A stretch of 64,000 nucleotides of DNA from Gonocerus acuteangulatus (GCA_946811695.1 OX328125.1:36756734-36820733); one strand, 5' to 3'. Counted from the first letter of the stretch, positions 22,787 to 37,234 are shown. Notes: a model not told the origin generated them from the sequence alone. Numbers and translations: made by a program.

Positions 22787-22852
22787 ATGCTTAAGTTCCT
22801 AACCCACAAACTCAAAACCCACTCAATAAATGAAGACAACCCTCATCACAAG
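22787..22852 (+). CDS. Candidate first coding exon, unrecognised gene
   Basis: ATG 22787 starts MLKFLTHKLKTHSINEDN, ending PHHK at donor AAG|GTGAGA. 66 nt, phase 0 out. The segment sits in a local G+C-rich island behind an initiator-like site. Reading on past the donor gives a stop after 61 codons, so splicing is the more economical model. The peptide is basic at the N-terminus; no family is recognised. It joins in frame to the acidic exon at 23165. Confidence 0.5.
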
Positions 22853-22932
22853 GTGAGACTGAATCCCGGTTTCAAATCATTTGATTCACCTTCCTTGAAG
22901 GTCATTTACGAGACCTGCCAGGATTCTCAGCC

Positions 22933-22943
22933 AAGATGGCGAC
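22933..22943 (+). promoter_or_regulatory. YY1/Pho-like motif in intron 1
   Basis: AAGATGGCGAC matches the YY1/Pho core (ATGGC context) that often lies just downstream of start sites. Confidence 0.35.
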
Positions 22944-23164
22944 AGCTTACAACTTTGACAAAGAACCTATAATTTTGTTATATTACCTGTTTCTTTTTAA
23001 ATTATAAAATGCTTTATCGTATAAACTGATCATTCAGCTTCAATTTAATGATCAAAGAACACTATTCGGGCTGTTAGAATCATAGCAAAACCATATTTTG
23101 TCCAACATGATAAAATGGCTGACCCTTCTTCAAATAGAATTTCTGATATAAATTTCGCTTTTAG

Positions 23165-23237
23165 GTGGATGATGACGACCACGACTCTGGTACAGAATCC
23201 GATGACGAGCACGGAACAAGTGACGAACCAGAAATTA
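23165..23237 (+). CDS. Candidate second coding exon, acidic
   Basis: Acceptor CGCTTTTAG, donor AATTA|GTAAGT. 73 nt, phase 0 in and 1 out. Reads VDDDDHDSGTESDDEHG followed by TSDEPEI. The Asp/Glu/Ser composition and GC-rich codons contrast with the AT-rich flanks, which favours a real exon. The next exon was not identified in the remaining window, so the following intron is very long or the gene is broken. Confidence 0.55.
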
Positions 23238-24925
23238 GTAAGTTCTATTTGCCCGTTTTAATTTGGGGTCTTAAATGTCACTTTATGTTTAACACCTTCA
23301 TTCATAAATTTTGCTTTCCTTTCAACCTTATTCAGCCATTCTGAGATAATATTTATATTTCTAAATCGATGCTACAGTGATTGTAAACAAATTCATGATA
23401 ATATTCCAATAAATGTTCGAATGTCAAATTGTTTTGTTACTCTTCTTCAAATGTTTACACTTTAGACCTTTGAACACAATTTTCAGCTCTGAGAATGTAA
23501 TTATTCAAAAATCTCCTTCTTTGTAGTTTTAGGGTTATGTTTTCTTAGCATTTTGTGAAGATGACACATTCACTCCTGGTAGAATAAATCCTTTTTTGAA
23601 TTGATTTATTACATTATTTATCACCAATTACATCAAAAGAAATTGTTTACGATCAGCTCTTGTGCTCTATTTTTATGGATTAGATTCAGATGTGGATTAT
23701 AAGAGATGTGTGCAAAGATTTATAATGATTTTGCTCCAATTAAATTATTTTTGAATGGAATGATGTGATTTCATGATAATTTTCTTTTCCTATTGTGATT
23801 GCCGTAGTGAACACATTGGTTTACATTTTCTTTTAGGAAAAATATATGCACTTAATAAAACTTTGATTTAAATACATTTTTTTAAAAGATTTTAGATATA
23901 AATTATACAGCGTTTTGCTTTCTTGTGTATTTATTTTACCTCTGGTGAAAAATAGTGGTTGTGCATAAAGCATATTATATTATTAAAGAAGATTAACTGA
24001 TTGTTTATACAATTTATTCTTTATTTATGTACGTTTTTTCTCCTTATACACCTTATTATTCCTTTTTATTTTTAAAGAAATTGACGTGAAGGCATTTTAC
24101 AATTTGGAGATTGATTTTTGTTATTATGTTTGATGTGTATTATCGTAACTGCTAAAATTTAGACTCCCTTAGACATAGTTTTCCTTGCTCTTTGTTGATT
24201 TTCGGTATCAAATATTTTTTGCGATCATAAAATAAGAGCCTTGCTCTGCATTTTGTTCCCTCAAAATTTATCCATCCAATTTCGTGGAATATTCAATGCT
24301 TGGTGCTTTGCGAGTTTCCAATGAAATGGACATTATTCGATGAGATACTGTTTTTTTATAAGTCAGTATATTGTATCCACAAGCTATTTATACTTCGTTT
24401 ATAAACACAAATATACGAATTGTTCTTTAATTTTATTTTATTTTCATCAAAACCAGAGTACCGTTTTGTTGTTTAACTACGATATAGAATTTGAAAAATA
24501 CAGTTTTTGAAGGAGCAGGCATAAACAAATCTATTCATGCCTTGAATAATTGTTTTGTATGTTTCGAAATAAACCAATTAAATGATTAGATTTTTGTTCA
24601 CATACTTCCAAGAATTATCCGTCTTCCATAAACAACCTTTCATCATTAATGTCATTTTTAAATTGAATGAATTTAGTTTTCAAAAGTGCTGAAGGAATGC
24701 AATTTTTTTAGGAAGTTCGATTTTTTGATTGTGGAAAATGTACTTCCAATAAATACATTTTTGACTGTTATAAAAAGTGTAATCTGAGATTAGTTTTCTG
24801 TTAGGAAGAATAAAACCAACGACAGAGAGATAAACTTAAATTCAATTGTGAGCTTATGATTTTGAAGCCAGCAGAAGCATTTATTTATTAAACAAATACA
24901 TATACTGTTACCCTTATTTATTTGG
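23238..24925. other. AT-rich unique sequence, probable intron
   Basis: No exon, SINE or inverted repeat recognised here. Confidence 0.4.
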
Positions 24926-25122
24926 AAGCCTGATGGCTAGGACATAAGCACTCCATTACTAGGTTTGTGTGTTCGATTCTCACTAGGAGTGGTGACTTTT
25001 CTTTTAAAAAAATAAATATGTCACCTCTATCCTTGTTAGACTATGATATGTACCCTGTTGATATTCCATCCAACAAAATCTTAGTAATTAATAAAAGGGC
25101 GTTGAACTATTTAAATTAAATT
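24926..25122 (+). mobile_element. SINE family S3, old copy
   Basis: 'GTGTGTTCGATTCTCACTAG' as B-box region and tail 'AATAAAAGGGCGTTGAACTA'. Diverged and partly deleted in the head. Confidence 0.7.
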
Positions 25123-25275
25123 ATTTGTTTATTTACGTTTATAATTGTTTCCTTTTTGTGGAAATTAAATATGAGAATTCAATTAAAAAATACGCCTTTT
25201 AGAATTTTTCTTTCCTCTACTAATGAAATCAAGTTTATATAGTCGACCTCTTGACATGAAATGTAGCTTTTGGTT

Positions 25276-25371
25276 TTGACAGGTTATTTTTTTTTTTATT
25301 ATTTTTTTTTTTTTTTTTTTTTTTAACGGCGCATCTACATCTTGGCCATTAGCGCCGGTTGACAGGTTATT
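25276..25371 (-). mobile_element. Hairpin-only retroinsertion 2
   Basis: A 13-bp duplication TTGACAGGTTATT (25276-25288 and 25359-25371) flanks a 70-bp insert. On the reverse strand this is CCGGCGCTAATGGCCAAG, ATGTAGATGCGCCGTT, then A-rich tail (25289-25326). Nothing of a tRNA head or SINE body is present. Confidence 0.85.
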
Positions 25372-25761
25372 GATAAAGAACTAGTTCTTGAAGAAAATAT
25401 TTTTCATTATATTATTTAATTTGCTTCGGAAGAATTATTGATTGTTCAAAGAGATAAATAGGAGGTTGTACAATAAATGAGGTACTTGATAAGTGAATGA
25501 TCAATGTACTGGGTATTTCTTCGTGTCCTTTACTCATTCATTCAAATTGCAAAATCTGAAAATATAAACTCCTCATTTCCCAGGTAGTGTCTTTAACTTC
25601 AACCAATAAAGACAATTTCATTTGGGATTATCTAGTGATTATATCTTATTTTGTTTTGTATTCAGGATGTTTTTTTTTTAATGGGATGGGCTCTCTTCTT
25701 GGTAGAAATTAAACTCAAATCTTTAATAATGTTTTTTAAGAATGAACATGTTAACTTGAGA

Positions 25762-26000
25762 CATGGACGTGTATGTGTAATATTTTTGGGAGGAGGGGCT
25801 GGGAGCATTTAGGGGGTAAGGAATACTAACAATCTATAACTTGGAATAATTAAACAACTAAAACACTATTACACCCAAAAAAATGTTTTTCTGAACTAAG
25901 TGATCTTATTTAATTTATTTTTAAGGTTTTTATGACAAATTTTTACCGATTAAATCGAAATTTGGGGGGCTGCAGCCCCTCCCCCTTATATACACCTATG
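25762..26000 (+). mobile_element. hAT-type MITE, second copy
   Basis: Same ends and internal blocks as 12067-12336 ('AAGTGATCTTATTTAATTTA', 'GGGCTGCAGCCCC'). Flanked by its own 8-bp duplication ACTTGAGA (25754-25761 and 26001-26008). Confidence 0.85.
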
Positions 26001-26762
26001 ACTTGAGACTCCCTCGGTTTCATATTGTAACAGATTTACCACATATAAGCACAATAACTAATATATTATTCTGTTGATGATTTTTTAAGGTAATATTTTG
26101 TGGTACAACAAAAATAAATTAAATATAAATCTAAAAGAAGAAAAAATGTAATTTTTTTATACTTTACCCTTCATAAGTAAATTATCCAATTATAATTAAG
26201 ACAATTTAATTTAGTAATTTTTACAACTTATCTTTATTCAGGATGAAAAAAATGCACTGTCACTATTCAGATTTCTTATGAGGAAACCTTGTTGACCAGT
26301 CTTAGTATAATTTAAGACAAACTATAATTTAAAGTAATTTATTTAAATTTGACATAATAGTAATAGTTCTTTTAATATTACATTGGTTTGATGTAATAGT
26401 TGGTTGAAGACCCCCCCCCCCCACTAACGTCTAATTACTTTTCAATTTAATAAAAATTAACTTGTTTACCTAGAAATCTTTGTAAGTGCTTGCATAATTG
26501 GCTGTGAATCTGTAGGATTAAATACGATAAGATCGTTATTTTATTTTTTGTAAAAGAAATATAGATTATGTATTCCTCCAAAATAATATTCAATTATATT
26601 TTTTATTCTATAACGGAAAATTTTGAATAAAATTAGTCCTTGATTGTGTTTTGAATATAATATCAAACAAAAAAATGTAATATGATTAAAAATGATTAGC
26701 AATACAATCATTATTACTTTATTTTTGTTCTTTTTATTTTCATTATATTGTGATTTAATCCA

Positions 26763-26815
26763 TGATAAGGGGTTGTGGGTTCGATTCCCACTATGGGGTG
26801 GTGGCTTTTCTTTCG
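26763..26815 (+). mobile_element. SINE family S3, B-box fragment
   Basis: 'GTTGTGGGTTCGATTCCCAC' followed by 'GGTGGTGGCTTTTCTTTC'. Only the central head is left. Confidence 0.7.
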
Positions 26816-27060
26816 GAACAGTTTGAGTTTGAATGATATATTCATTCCGTATAATCTAAGGGCTTATTTGTAGTTTTTTTGTAATGGCCATTTTTTATGC
26901 ACATTGCCAGAAGTATATACAAAAATTATTTATTTGTTAATTTTTTATAATTCAAAAATATTTTAACCGTTGTAATTAAATAAGTCAATGCTACACTATT
27001 TTTTTTCCGTTGGTTTATGCTTTTAATTTACTTCTAGGTTTAAGATAATAGTGATCATTA

Positions 27061-27250
27061 AATTGGAGGGTTGATGGGAGTGAGTGTTAAAATGTTAAAA
27101 CTCTGTATATAGAATTGTGGGCTCAACTCCAAGTTGTAATCTTTTTTCTTACAAAAATAGAAAAGTCGCCAAACCTACCCTGGCTAGAGAGGATTGGTAA
27201 CCTGCTGATAACCCTAACAAAAAGTCTGTATAATTTATTAAGGGATTATA
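27061..27250 (+). mobile_element. SINE family S3, diverged
   Basis: 'TGGGAGTGAGTGTTAAAATG', 'TGTGGGCTCAACTCC' and 'CCTACCCTGGCTAGAGAGG' follow the family order. Confidence 0.65.
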
Positions 27251-27497
27251 AAATTAGAATAAATTATAGCTAGCCTTTATTTGGTACAAAGGGGTTATTT
27301 GGTACAAATTAACTACCATGGGCTAATTGCCCATAGACAAACTTATGGATTTATAAAATGTTTATAATAATATTATTTATATTTAATTATATTTAAATAT
27401 CTAAAAATTAAATGGGGCAGTAAGAAGAGGTGACTACATCGAATTTCACTGATTTATGAAGTTAGATACAGTTTTTACTTTGGTTAATTAATATTTT

Positions 27498-27715
27498 TAG
27501 AGGCACAGTGGCTGTGAGTGCTAAGGCGTTTGCACTCCATGCATGAGGTCGTGGGTTTGATTCCCACTAGGGTGATCGCTTTTCTTACAAAAAAAAAAGA
27601 AAAGAAAAAGCATCAGCCCTATCCAGGCTAGAAAAGAGGGGTAACCTATAGATAACCCGTCCTAAAATTTGTTGCCAATAATAAATGAACGTTAAATATT
27701 AAATAAATAAATAAA
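27498..27715 (+). mobile_element. SINE family S3
   Basis: Head 'GAGGCACAGTGGCTGTGAGT', B box 'GTGGGTTTGATTCCCACTA' and the usual tail 'AACCTATAGATAACCCGTCC'. Confidence 0.8.
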
Positions 27716-29600
27716 TTAATATTTTTAAGCAAACTAGTTAAAACGAATTGGTAATGATTGAAAAGAACATAATTTTCAATAATATTCAGTGCATAATGTG
27801 CATCTTAGTGAAAGCGTTATCTGAGAAAACTGACATAAAATCAGAATATTTTCATGGTTACGCAATCTCTGAATTGATAAGGAGAGCATTTCTGTTGACC
27901 TGTGTACCTAAGCTGATGGCATATGTGCTCTTCTTAACACTTAAGATTCTCTCCCAGAAATCTGCCGTAGTTTTCATTTTGAAAACTGACATGGGCAACC
28001 TATTTTTTGAATCTTTCTACTGAATTTTGTAGAGATTTAGATACATTTTGTGCTATTTATCAAAATAATATAAGCCCTTGGAAAACAGAAGCTAACTTAA
28101 AGCTTATCATCTTTGTTTAGGAACTTGAATCAGTAAAGAATTCAATATATATATTCACCAAATGATCAGATCAGGAGAGAGAAAACCTTTCATTTAAAAA
28201 TTGTCTTAATTATAAATTATGTTAGAAAATAGGTACCTATCAGGTAGATTTACAATGACTGATGAATTCTGTATTCTTTCTCAGAATGATTTCATCCCAA
28301 TATGAAAATATTTCAATGTTTTTTGAACTGGGTTGATTGACCTAACCAGCAGCAAGAAGAATTGAAGGACCCTTTTGTTATTTAATTCTTCCTTGCTGTT
28401 TCGCGCCTGATCATGCCAGTTCACAATTCAGTTTTTATTGGCGAACTAAGTGACTATTGTAAGATATATTTTCTAATGAGCATTTCAAGTTTGGGATTTA
28501 TAATAAAAATGTATCTGTATGAAGGAAATTACGAATGCAGAACATAAGATGGGTTATTTTTATGACATGAGTCAAGTAGTAGAGCAAGGAAAGGAATCTT
28601 TTGCATAATTATCTCATTATTCACTCTATCATATGCACATAGCTTGCCTCATTCAAACTAATAAATTAAAAATCAATGCCATATGAATTATATGTATTTT
28701 AAACAATCCTGTCTCCTATAGCTTCGCCTTTTTCACTATGTTCAATGTTGAATAATTCTGTATTTATTCATTTAATTTTATTCCTTTATTTTGCTAAAAA
28801 AAATGTAAGATTAAATTTCCTGAGAACTTCGTTGAAATGTGCGATTTATGGTTAATAGCCAAGTAATATAAGTTACGAAAAGGGATTGCTGAAAAAAATA
28901 GTTTGTAAGTCTTGAAACAGTTTTATTTATTTAAAAATGCATTAAATACCGATTATATGATGTTTTCCACAATTTCTGAGTTGAGCTAGAACCATGATAA
29001 GTGAAAACCCCGTAACGGTCGGGCTTCTTACGGTTTTTTAAAAAATTCTCTGAATGTTTTGCCCGAAATATTTATTATTACCAATCATTTAAATAACGAA
29101 AAATTATTGAAACGGCTGCTTCTATTGAGTACCAAAACCTTTTTAATTCGATCGAGTGGGGTTGAAGAAACGTTATAAACAACTTTAAGCACGAAGTGCA
29201 ACTTCACGAACGGAGTGCACAACTTAATGACTCACCAATGTATTCCAAATAGGCTGAAGGTCATACATTTAAAACACTTCATCTTTTCTATTTGATACTC
29301 TACATGTTTGACGTCACTAGACGCCTCTTCAGGAGCAACTTAATTATTTACAATCATTTGAAGTTCAACTTACGAAGACCTTCTTCAAGTAGGGCCACTT
29401 CTAGACTAATGCAATAAAAGTAAAATAAAGATGGCCGTTGCGATACAGCTGTTAAAAATCGACAGTATCACGGTTGAAATCGATTCCCACAGGAAGCTTT
29501 TGTTAATTATGAAATATTAAAATAAAAGAAAACTGAAATAATTATTTCTAAATTTTATTTATTATATTAATAAAATATATTATTTAAATATTTTATCCCC
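27716..29600. other. Non-coding stretch
   Basis: An open frame of 91 codons at 27748-28023 has no recognisable motif and no splice context. No other signal. Confidence 0.45.
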
Positions 29601-29608
29601 GTTTTTAG

Positions 29609-29644
29609 CGCGGTTCCTCCCTCCCCCATAGGGAGGAACCCCGC
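29609..29644. repeat. GC-rich hairpin
   Basis: CGCGGTTCCTCCCT is mirrored by AGGGAGGAACCCCGC around CCCCAT. It stands out in sequence that is otherwise about 75% A+T, just before repeat family R1. Confidence 0.7.
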
Positions 29645-29699
29645 TTATAAGGTTGATACAATGAAACAATCCGGAAGTGCCGACTAGAAAATTTCGCGT

Positions 29700-29734
29700 T
29701 TCAGAACCCATAGAGACCGAAAATAACGGGGGTT

Positions 29735-29801
<67 letters not shown>

Positions 29802-31160
29802 TTGTCTGTTCGCTCATTTCTGGCTTCCCTAATGGTCCGATTGTGATGAAATTTGGTACAAAAATCCGTCTTCCAATTTGAAAGGTCAAGTTCGTTAACT
29901 AGCAGAATCCGCCCACTGGAAGATGGCGTTTGCGGCGAAATTCGCGCAAAAAAAATCGTAACGCTTACGTTTTTGAGTTCATAAGCTTGTAAGTACTCGT
30001 TTTATATGCTTCTTGGGCTAGGGAAACGAATGAAATCATTTTCAAGGCGATAGCTTTAACCGTTTTCGAGAAAATTGGAAAAATAGTTTTTGAATACCGT
30101 TTTTGGTTTGGGTACTTAGAATCATGAAATTCAGTTGAAACATTTTCTGCATGTTCTACTTTCATTAAAACTAATATGTTGAAATTTTTGTTACGTTTGG
30201 AGTTAAGGAAGGGTTAGAATAAAATATTTAATTAACAGACATAAAAAATTTTGGTAACTTTGTATACTTTCCTTAATATTTCGAAAAAGGTTAAGAATCT
30301 TGCGAAACGTAAGATTGCCATTAGAAAGCTTACTAAATGCTCTAATAAAATGGTTCTAATGAAAGTTTTAATTAGGCGATGTCAATCGGAGAAATAAGTC
30401 CTTAAACCTTTAAAGTAATTGATTTCGCTTATTCGAACTGTTCTTTTTGTCTTTGATTTTGGTACTTAGAATTATGGGATTCAGTTGAAACATTTTCTGC
30501 ATGTTCGAATTTCATCAACACTAATATGTTGAAATTTTGGTTATGTTTGGAGTAAAGAAAGGGTTAGAATAAAATATTTTATTAACAGACAAGGAAAGTT
30601 TTGGTAACTTTGTATACTTTCGTTAGTATCTCGAAAACCGTTGACAATCTTGGGAAGCAGAAAGTTACCATTCGAAAGCTTACTAAATGCTCTACAAAAA
30701 CGGTTCTAAAGAAAGTTTTAATTAGGCGATGTCAATCGGAGAAATAAGTGCTTAAAACTTTAAAGCAATTGATTTCGTTTATTCGAATGGTTCTTTTTGT
30801 CTATTTTATTCCTTGTTATTTTTAAATTGCTTATAGTCGGATAACGTATTTAACAATAAAACAGATTAAGTAAAATAAGAAGATCAATTTATTGTTAAAA
30901 ATGTAGCGTTCAAAGAGAGAGATCCCAAGGCTTTCCAAATGCCTCTGTGCGGAGGCCTTTCTGCCCGACTTATGGGATAGCTGACCCATACAGGTAAGAT
31001 TGTAAATCAAGACCTTTCAAGACTGGTTAGTTTGAGATTTCATTTGGATAGGTGTTTCGCTATTGATCTAAACAAAGTAATAACTGTTTCTATTCTATGC
31101 CTTCATAAACACTAAAGATAAGAACGGAACCGCGCTAAGATGACGCAGTTCCTGCGAATC
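29700..31160 (+). repeat. Repeat family R1 with internal 352-bp tandem duplication
   Basis: Begins with (TA)n (29739-29808) and 'TTGTCTGTTCGCTC...GATGAAATTTGG', a lead common to arthropod Helitron-like repeats. A block of about 352 bp is then duplicated in tandem (about 30108-30459 and 30460-30810; shared 'AAAGCTTACTAAATGCTCTA', 'GGCGATGTCAATCGGAGAAA'). It ends near 'GGAACCGCGCTAAGATGACG'. Class is inferred only. Confidence 0.6.
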
Positions 31161-31172
31161 GGACTTTTTGAT

Positions 31173-31376
31173 TTACTGACTTTTTCCTATTTTGAATGAT
31201 GTTGTTTTTCTCTTTATGATGGTCTTTTCTGTATCTAGTATTTTAACATTTTCTAAGTTAAATTTGTTTTTATGTTTGATTGCTTGATACACTAAAGCAG
31301 TTTTGTTGTCAGTCTCTTCTATATTTTTAACATGTAAGTCAAGGTCTCCTAAAAGTACATTACTGTCTTTATTCAC
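31173..31376 (-). pseudogene. Penelope-like element GIY-YIG domain remnant
   Basis: The frame reads LGDLDLHVKNIEETDNK, then TALVYQAIKHKNKFNLENV, KILDTEKTIIKRK. This follows the C-terminal GIY-YIG pattern of Penelope-like elements (small-residue-Ala-x-x-x-His/Lys, 'f-x-nVkIL', 'E...kRk'). The GIY-YIG motif itself and the reverse transcriptase are not seen upstream. Confidence 0.5.
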
Positions 31377-31379
31377 AAC

Positions 31380-32356
31380 AATATGACGCTAAGTTTATTC
31401 ATTGATTTTGCTCGCAGATAAATGAAATTCTTTGACGAATGTTGGCGATCCTTCCTTATAAAAATGATCATCAATTAGATCGAATAGGATTTTGAGTAAG
31501 CTTGAAATGGTTTCTCAAAATGAATGAAGCGAATTTTTACTTACATCACTTTGGCACCAATTTAATGGGTTAGGTGTTGTCGGATGAGAAAGAACAACTT
31601 AATATTTCACCATTTTTGTGTGTTTCACCAAAAGTCATAGTTTTCTGTTAAGTATGTGGGCAATAGTAAAATGGTAAATCGTTTCTTCTTTGAGGGCCTA
31701 TCCAACGCTTAAGGAGTGAGTGCCAGTTTTTAGTATGGCTAGACAAGTTTGCACTTTTACAGTTTAAATGAGGAAAAAAATATCGTCTAAACCGCGTTTC
31801 CACCTACTGCACAAAATGCGTTTTCTTCTGAAGAATTACGGTCATGTTTGAGCTTTTAATAGGGTCTATCGAAATTTTACAAGCCGCTCTTTCATTTTAA
31901 TTTCACCAGAGTGCCATTTGAAACCCCACTATTCTTTTTAAATTCTACATAATAATATTGCTAAGAAATACGTCGAAACGCACGGCGTCACGCTAACACA
32001 CCCGACAAGCTATAAGTTGCCAGGTGTCTATTTTATTGATTCTCTTAGTAATTATGGCAATTTTCATTAAAATATTGACAGAACGATGTCTGAAACTTCT
32101 TGAACGGTTGGAAACTTTCGGAAGCCGCGTGGAAATTGCCTGCTTGTACCCCTTCCTGGCTTAATCTCAAGTCCCTTTAGTACACAGTAAGTTTAGTGGC
32201 GAAGCACGATAGGCCCTTCTCCTCAAATTTAGTAAATTAATATTCCAAGGATTAAATCTGAACAAAAGTTGTTAGGCAGCACGCGGTGATCTTCCTTCCA
32301 GTCTACCGTTGTCTTTCTCTCACTCAGCTTTATCTAAATACTCTAATTAAATATCC
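31380..32356. other. Non-coding sequence left of the satellite
   Basis: No exon or known repeat recognised. Confidence 0.4.
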
Positions 32357-34932
32357 CCTTTTATAAGTTAATTGTTTATTAAAACACAGCTAATGATGAT
32401 GCCCGATTGTTTTGCTGCTCCGACAATAGATGCTGAACACCTTTTATAAGTTAATTGTTTATTAAAACACAGCTAATGATGATGCCCGATTGTTTTGCTG
32501 CTCCGACAATAGATGCTGAACACCTTTTATAAGTTAATTGTTTATTAAAACACAGCTAATGATGATGCCCGATTGTTTTGCTGCTCCGACAATAGATGCT
32601 GAACACCTTTTATAAGTTAATTGTTTATTAAAACACAGCTAATGATGATGCCCGATTGTTTTGCTGCTCCGACAGTAGATGCTGAACACCTTTTATAAGT
32701 TAATTGTTTATTAAAACACAGCTAATGATGATGCCCGATTGATTTGCTGCTCCGACAGTAGATGCTGAACACCTTTTATAAGTTAATTGTTTATTAAAAC
32801 ACAGCTAATGATGATGCCCGATTGTTTTGCTGCTCCGACAATAGATGCTGAACACCTTTTATAAGTTAATTGTTTATTAAAACACAGCTAATGATGATGC
32901 CCGATTGTTTTGCTGCTCCGACAGTAGATGCTGAACACCTTTTATAAGTTAATTGTTTATTAAAACACAGCTAATGATGATGCCCGATTGTTTTGCTGCT
33001 CCGACAATAGATGCTGAACACCTTTTATAAGTTAATTGTTTATTAAAACACAGCTAATGATGATGCCCGATTGATTTCCTGCTCCGACAGTAGATGCTGA
33101 ACACCTTTTATAAGTTAATTGTTTATTAAAACACAGCTAATGATGATGCCCGATTGTTTTGCTGCTCCGACAATAGATGCTGAACACCTTTTATAAGTTA
33201 ATTGTTTATTAAAACACAGCTAATGATGATGCCCGATTGATTTGCTGCTCCGACAGTAGATGCTGAACACCTTTTATAAGTTAATTGTTTATTAAAACAC
33301 AGCTAATGATGATGCCCGATTGTTTTGCTGCTCCGACAATAGATGCTGAACACCTTTTATAAGTTAATTGTTTATTAAAACACAGCTAATGATGATGCCC
33401 GATTGTTTTGCTGCTCCGACAATAGATGCTGAACACCTTTTATAAGTTAATTGTTTATTAAAACACAGCTAATGATGATGCCCGATTGTTTTGCTGCTCC
33501 GACAATAGATGCTGAACACCTTTTATAAGTTAATTGTTTATTAAAACACAGCTAATGATGATGCCCGATTGTTTTGCTGCTCCGACAGTAGATGCTGAAC
33601 ACCTTTTATAAGTTAATTGTTTATTAAAACACAGCTAATGATGATGCCCGATTGTTTTGCTGCTCCGACAATAGATGCTGAACACCTTTTATAAGTTAAT
33701 TGTTTATTAAAACACAGCTAATGATGATGCCCGATTGTTTTGCTGCTCCGACAGTAGATGCTGAACACCTTTTATAAGTTAATTGTTTATTAAAACACAG
33801 CTAATGATGATGCCCGATTGTTTTGCTGCTCCGACAATAGATGCTGAACACCTTTTATAAGTTAATTGTTTATTAAAACACAGCTAATGATGATGCCCGA
33901 TTGATTTGCTGCTCCGACAGTAGATGCTGAACACCTTTTATAAGTTAATTGTTTATTAAAACACAGCTAATGATGATGCCCGATTGTTTTGCTGCTCCGA
34001 CAATAGATGCTGAACACCTTTTATAAGTTAATTGTTTATTAAAACACAGCTAATGATGATGCCCGATTGTTTTGCTGCTCCGACAGTAGATGCTGAACAC
34101 CTTTTATAAGTTAATTGTTTATTAAAACACAGCTAATGATGATGCCCGATTGTTTTGCTGCTCCGACAATAGATGCTGAACACCTTTTATAAGTTAATTG
34201 TTTATTAAAACACAGCTAATGATGATGCCCGATTGTTTTGCTGCTCCGACAGTAGATGCTGAACACCTTTTATAAGTTAATTGTTTATTAAAACACAGCT
34301 AATGATGATGCCCGATTGTTTTGCTGCTCCGACAATAGATGCTGAACACCTTTTATAAGTTAATTGTTTATTAAAACACAGCTAATGATGATGCCCGATT
34401 GATTTGCTGCTCCGACAGTAGATGCTGAACACCTTTTATAAGTTAATTGTTTATTAAAACACAGCTAATGATGATGCCCGATTGTTTTGCTGCTCCGACA
34501 ATAGATGCTGAACACCTTTTATAAGTTAATTGTTTATTAAAACACAGCTAATGATGATGCCCGATTGATTTGCTGCTCCGACAGTAGATGCTGAACACCT
34601 TTTATAAGTTAATTGTTTATTAAAACACAGCTAATGATGATGCCCGATTGTTTTGCTGCTCCGACAATAGATGCTGAACACCTTTTATAAGTTAATTGTT
34701 TATTAAAACACAGCTAATGATGATGCCCGATTGTTTTGCTGCTCCGACAGTAGATGCTGAACACCTTTTATAAGTTAATTGTTTATTAAAACACAGCTAA
34801 TGATGATGCCCGATTGTTTTGCTGCTCCGACAATAGATGCTGAACACCTTTTATAAGTTAATTGTTTATTAAAACACAGCTAATGATGATGCCCGATTGT
34901 TTTGCTGCTCCGACAGTAGATGCTGAACACCT
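32357..34932 (+). repeat. Satellite: 31 tandem copies of an 83-bp unit
   Basis: The unit starts CCTTTTATAAGTTAATTG and ends GATGCTGAACA; copies are 83 bp without indels and differ at only two or three positions. Diagnostic sites are GATTG(T/A)TTTGC and GACA(A/G)TAGATG. From about copy 4 on, A-type and G-type copies alternate, so the operative unit is largely a 166-bp dimer. The single variant 'TTTCCTG' is at about 33071. The array ends in 'CCTTTTTCCAC' and is followed by a (TAA)n tract (34951-34984). No frame stays open through a unit. Confidence 0.97.
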
Positions 34933-34952
34933 TTTTCCACTATTTGGCAGGC

Positions 34953-36708
<1,756 letters not shown>

Positions 36709-37112
36709 ATTCATACATAGACTTAGACACACAACGTCATACTGACATGTAGCTTTGAGGAGGAGTGCTATTTGAGTCTGTGACTACGGTTGTAAGCTGT
36801 AGTGTGCTGAGTTCAGAGGAGAAAGTTGTTCTGTAGTGATTTGTTCGGGTTCCATAGCTGCGTAACCTTGACCCCTTATGGGTTGGTGCTACCTACCTGC
36901 ACCACAAACCCCTTTTTGTTCCTTCATATTGGCTTCCTTACTGATAAAAAATGCAAAAAAAAAAAACAAAACAAAAAAACATACCAACTTCATTTTGAAA
37001 GTATTTTGGGTTTGATCGTTTTTCGCGTAGGCAATATTTGCTGATGTTCAGATTTTTTTTTTTTTTTTTTTAAATTTGAAGATATTTTTTTGAATTATAT
37101 ATTTATCTTTAT

Positions 37113-37234
37113 TACGGAGAGATTGTAGCGGAAGTGGTACAGCACTTGACACGTGTACTGAAGGGCGTGAGTTTGAATCTCTGTTGTACTCTAAAGAAAA
37201 AAGAAAAACATTATTAAAAAAAAAAAAAAAAACT
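37113..37234 (+). mobile_element. tRNA-like SINE, family S5
   Basis: A-box region 'TGTAGCGGAAGTGGTACAGC', B box 'GAGTTTGAATCTC', then A-rich tail. No hairpin module. Confidence 0.6.

Noticed and set aside
27748..28023. 91-codon open frame
   Set aside because: No motif, no G+C or codon-use contrast and no splice sites; compatible with chance in AT-rich DNA.
32357..34932. CRISPR-like array
   Set aside because: Units are contiguous without unique spacers, and the window is eukaryotic; it is a satellite.
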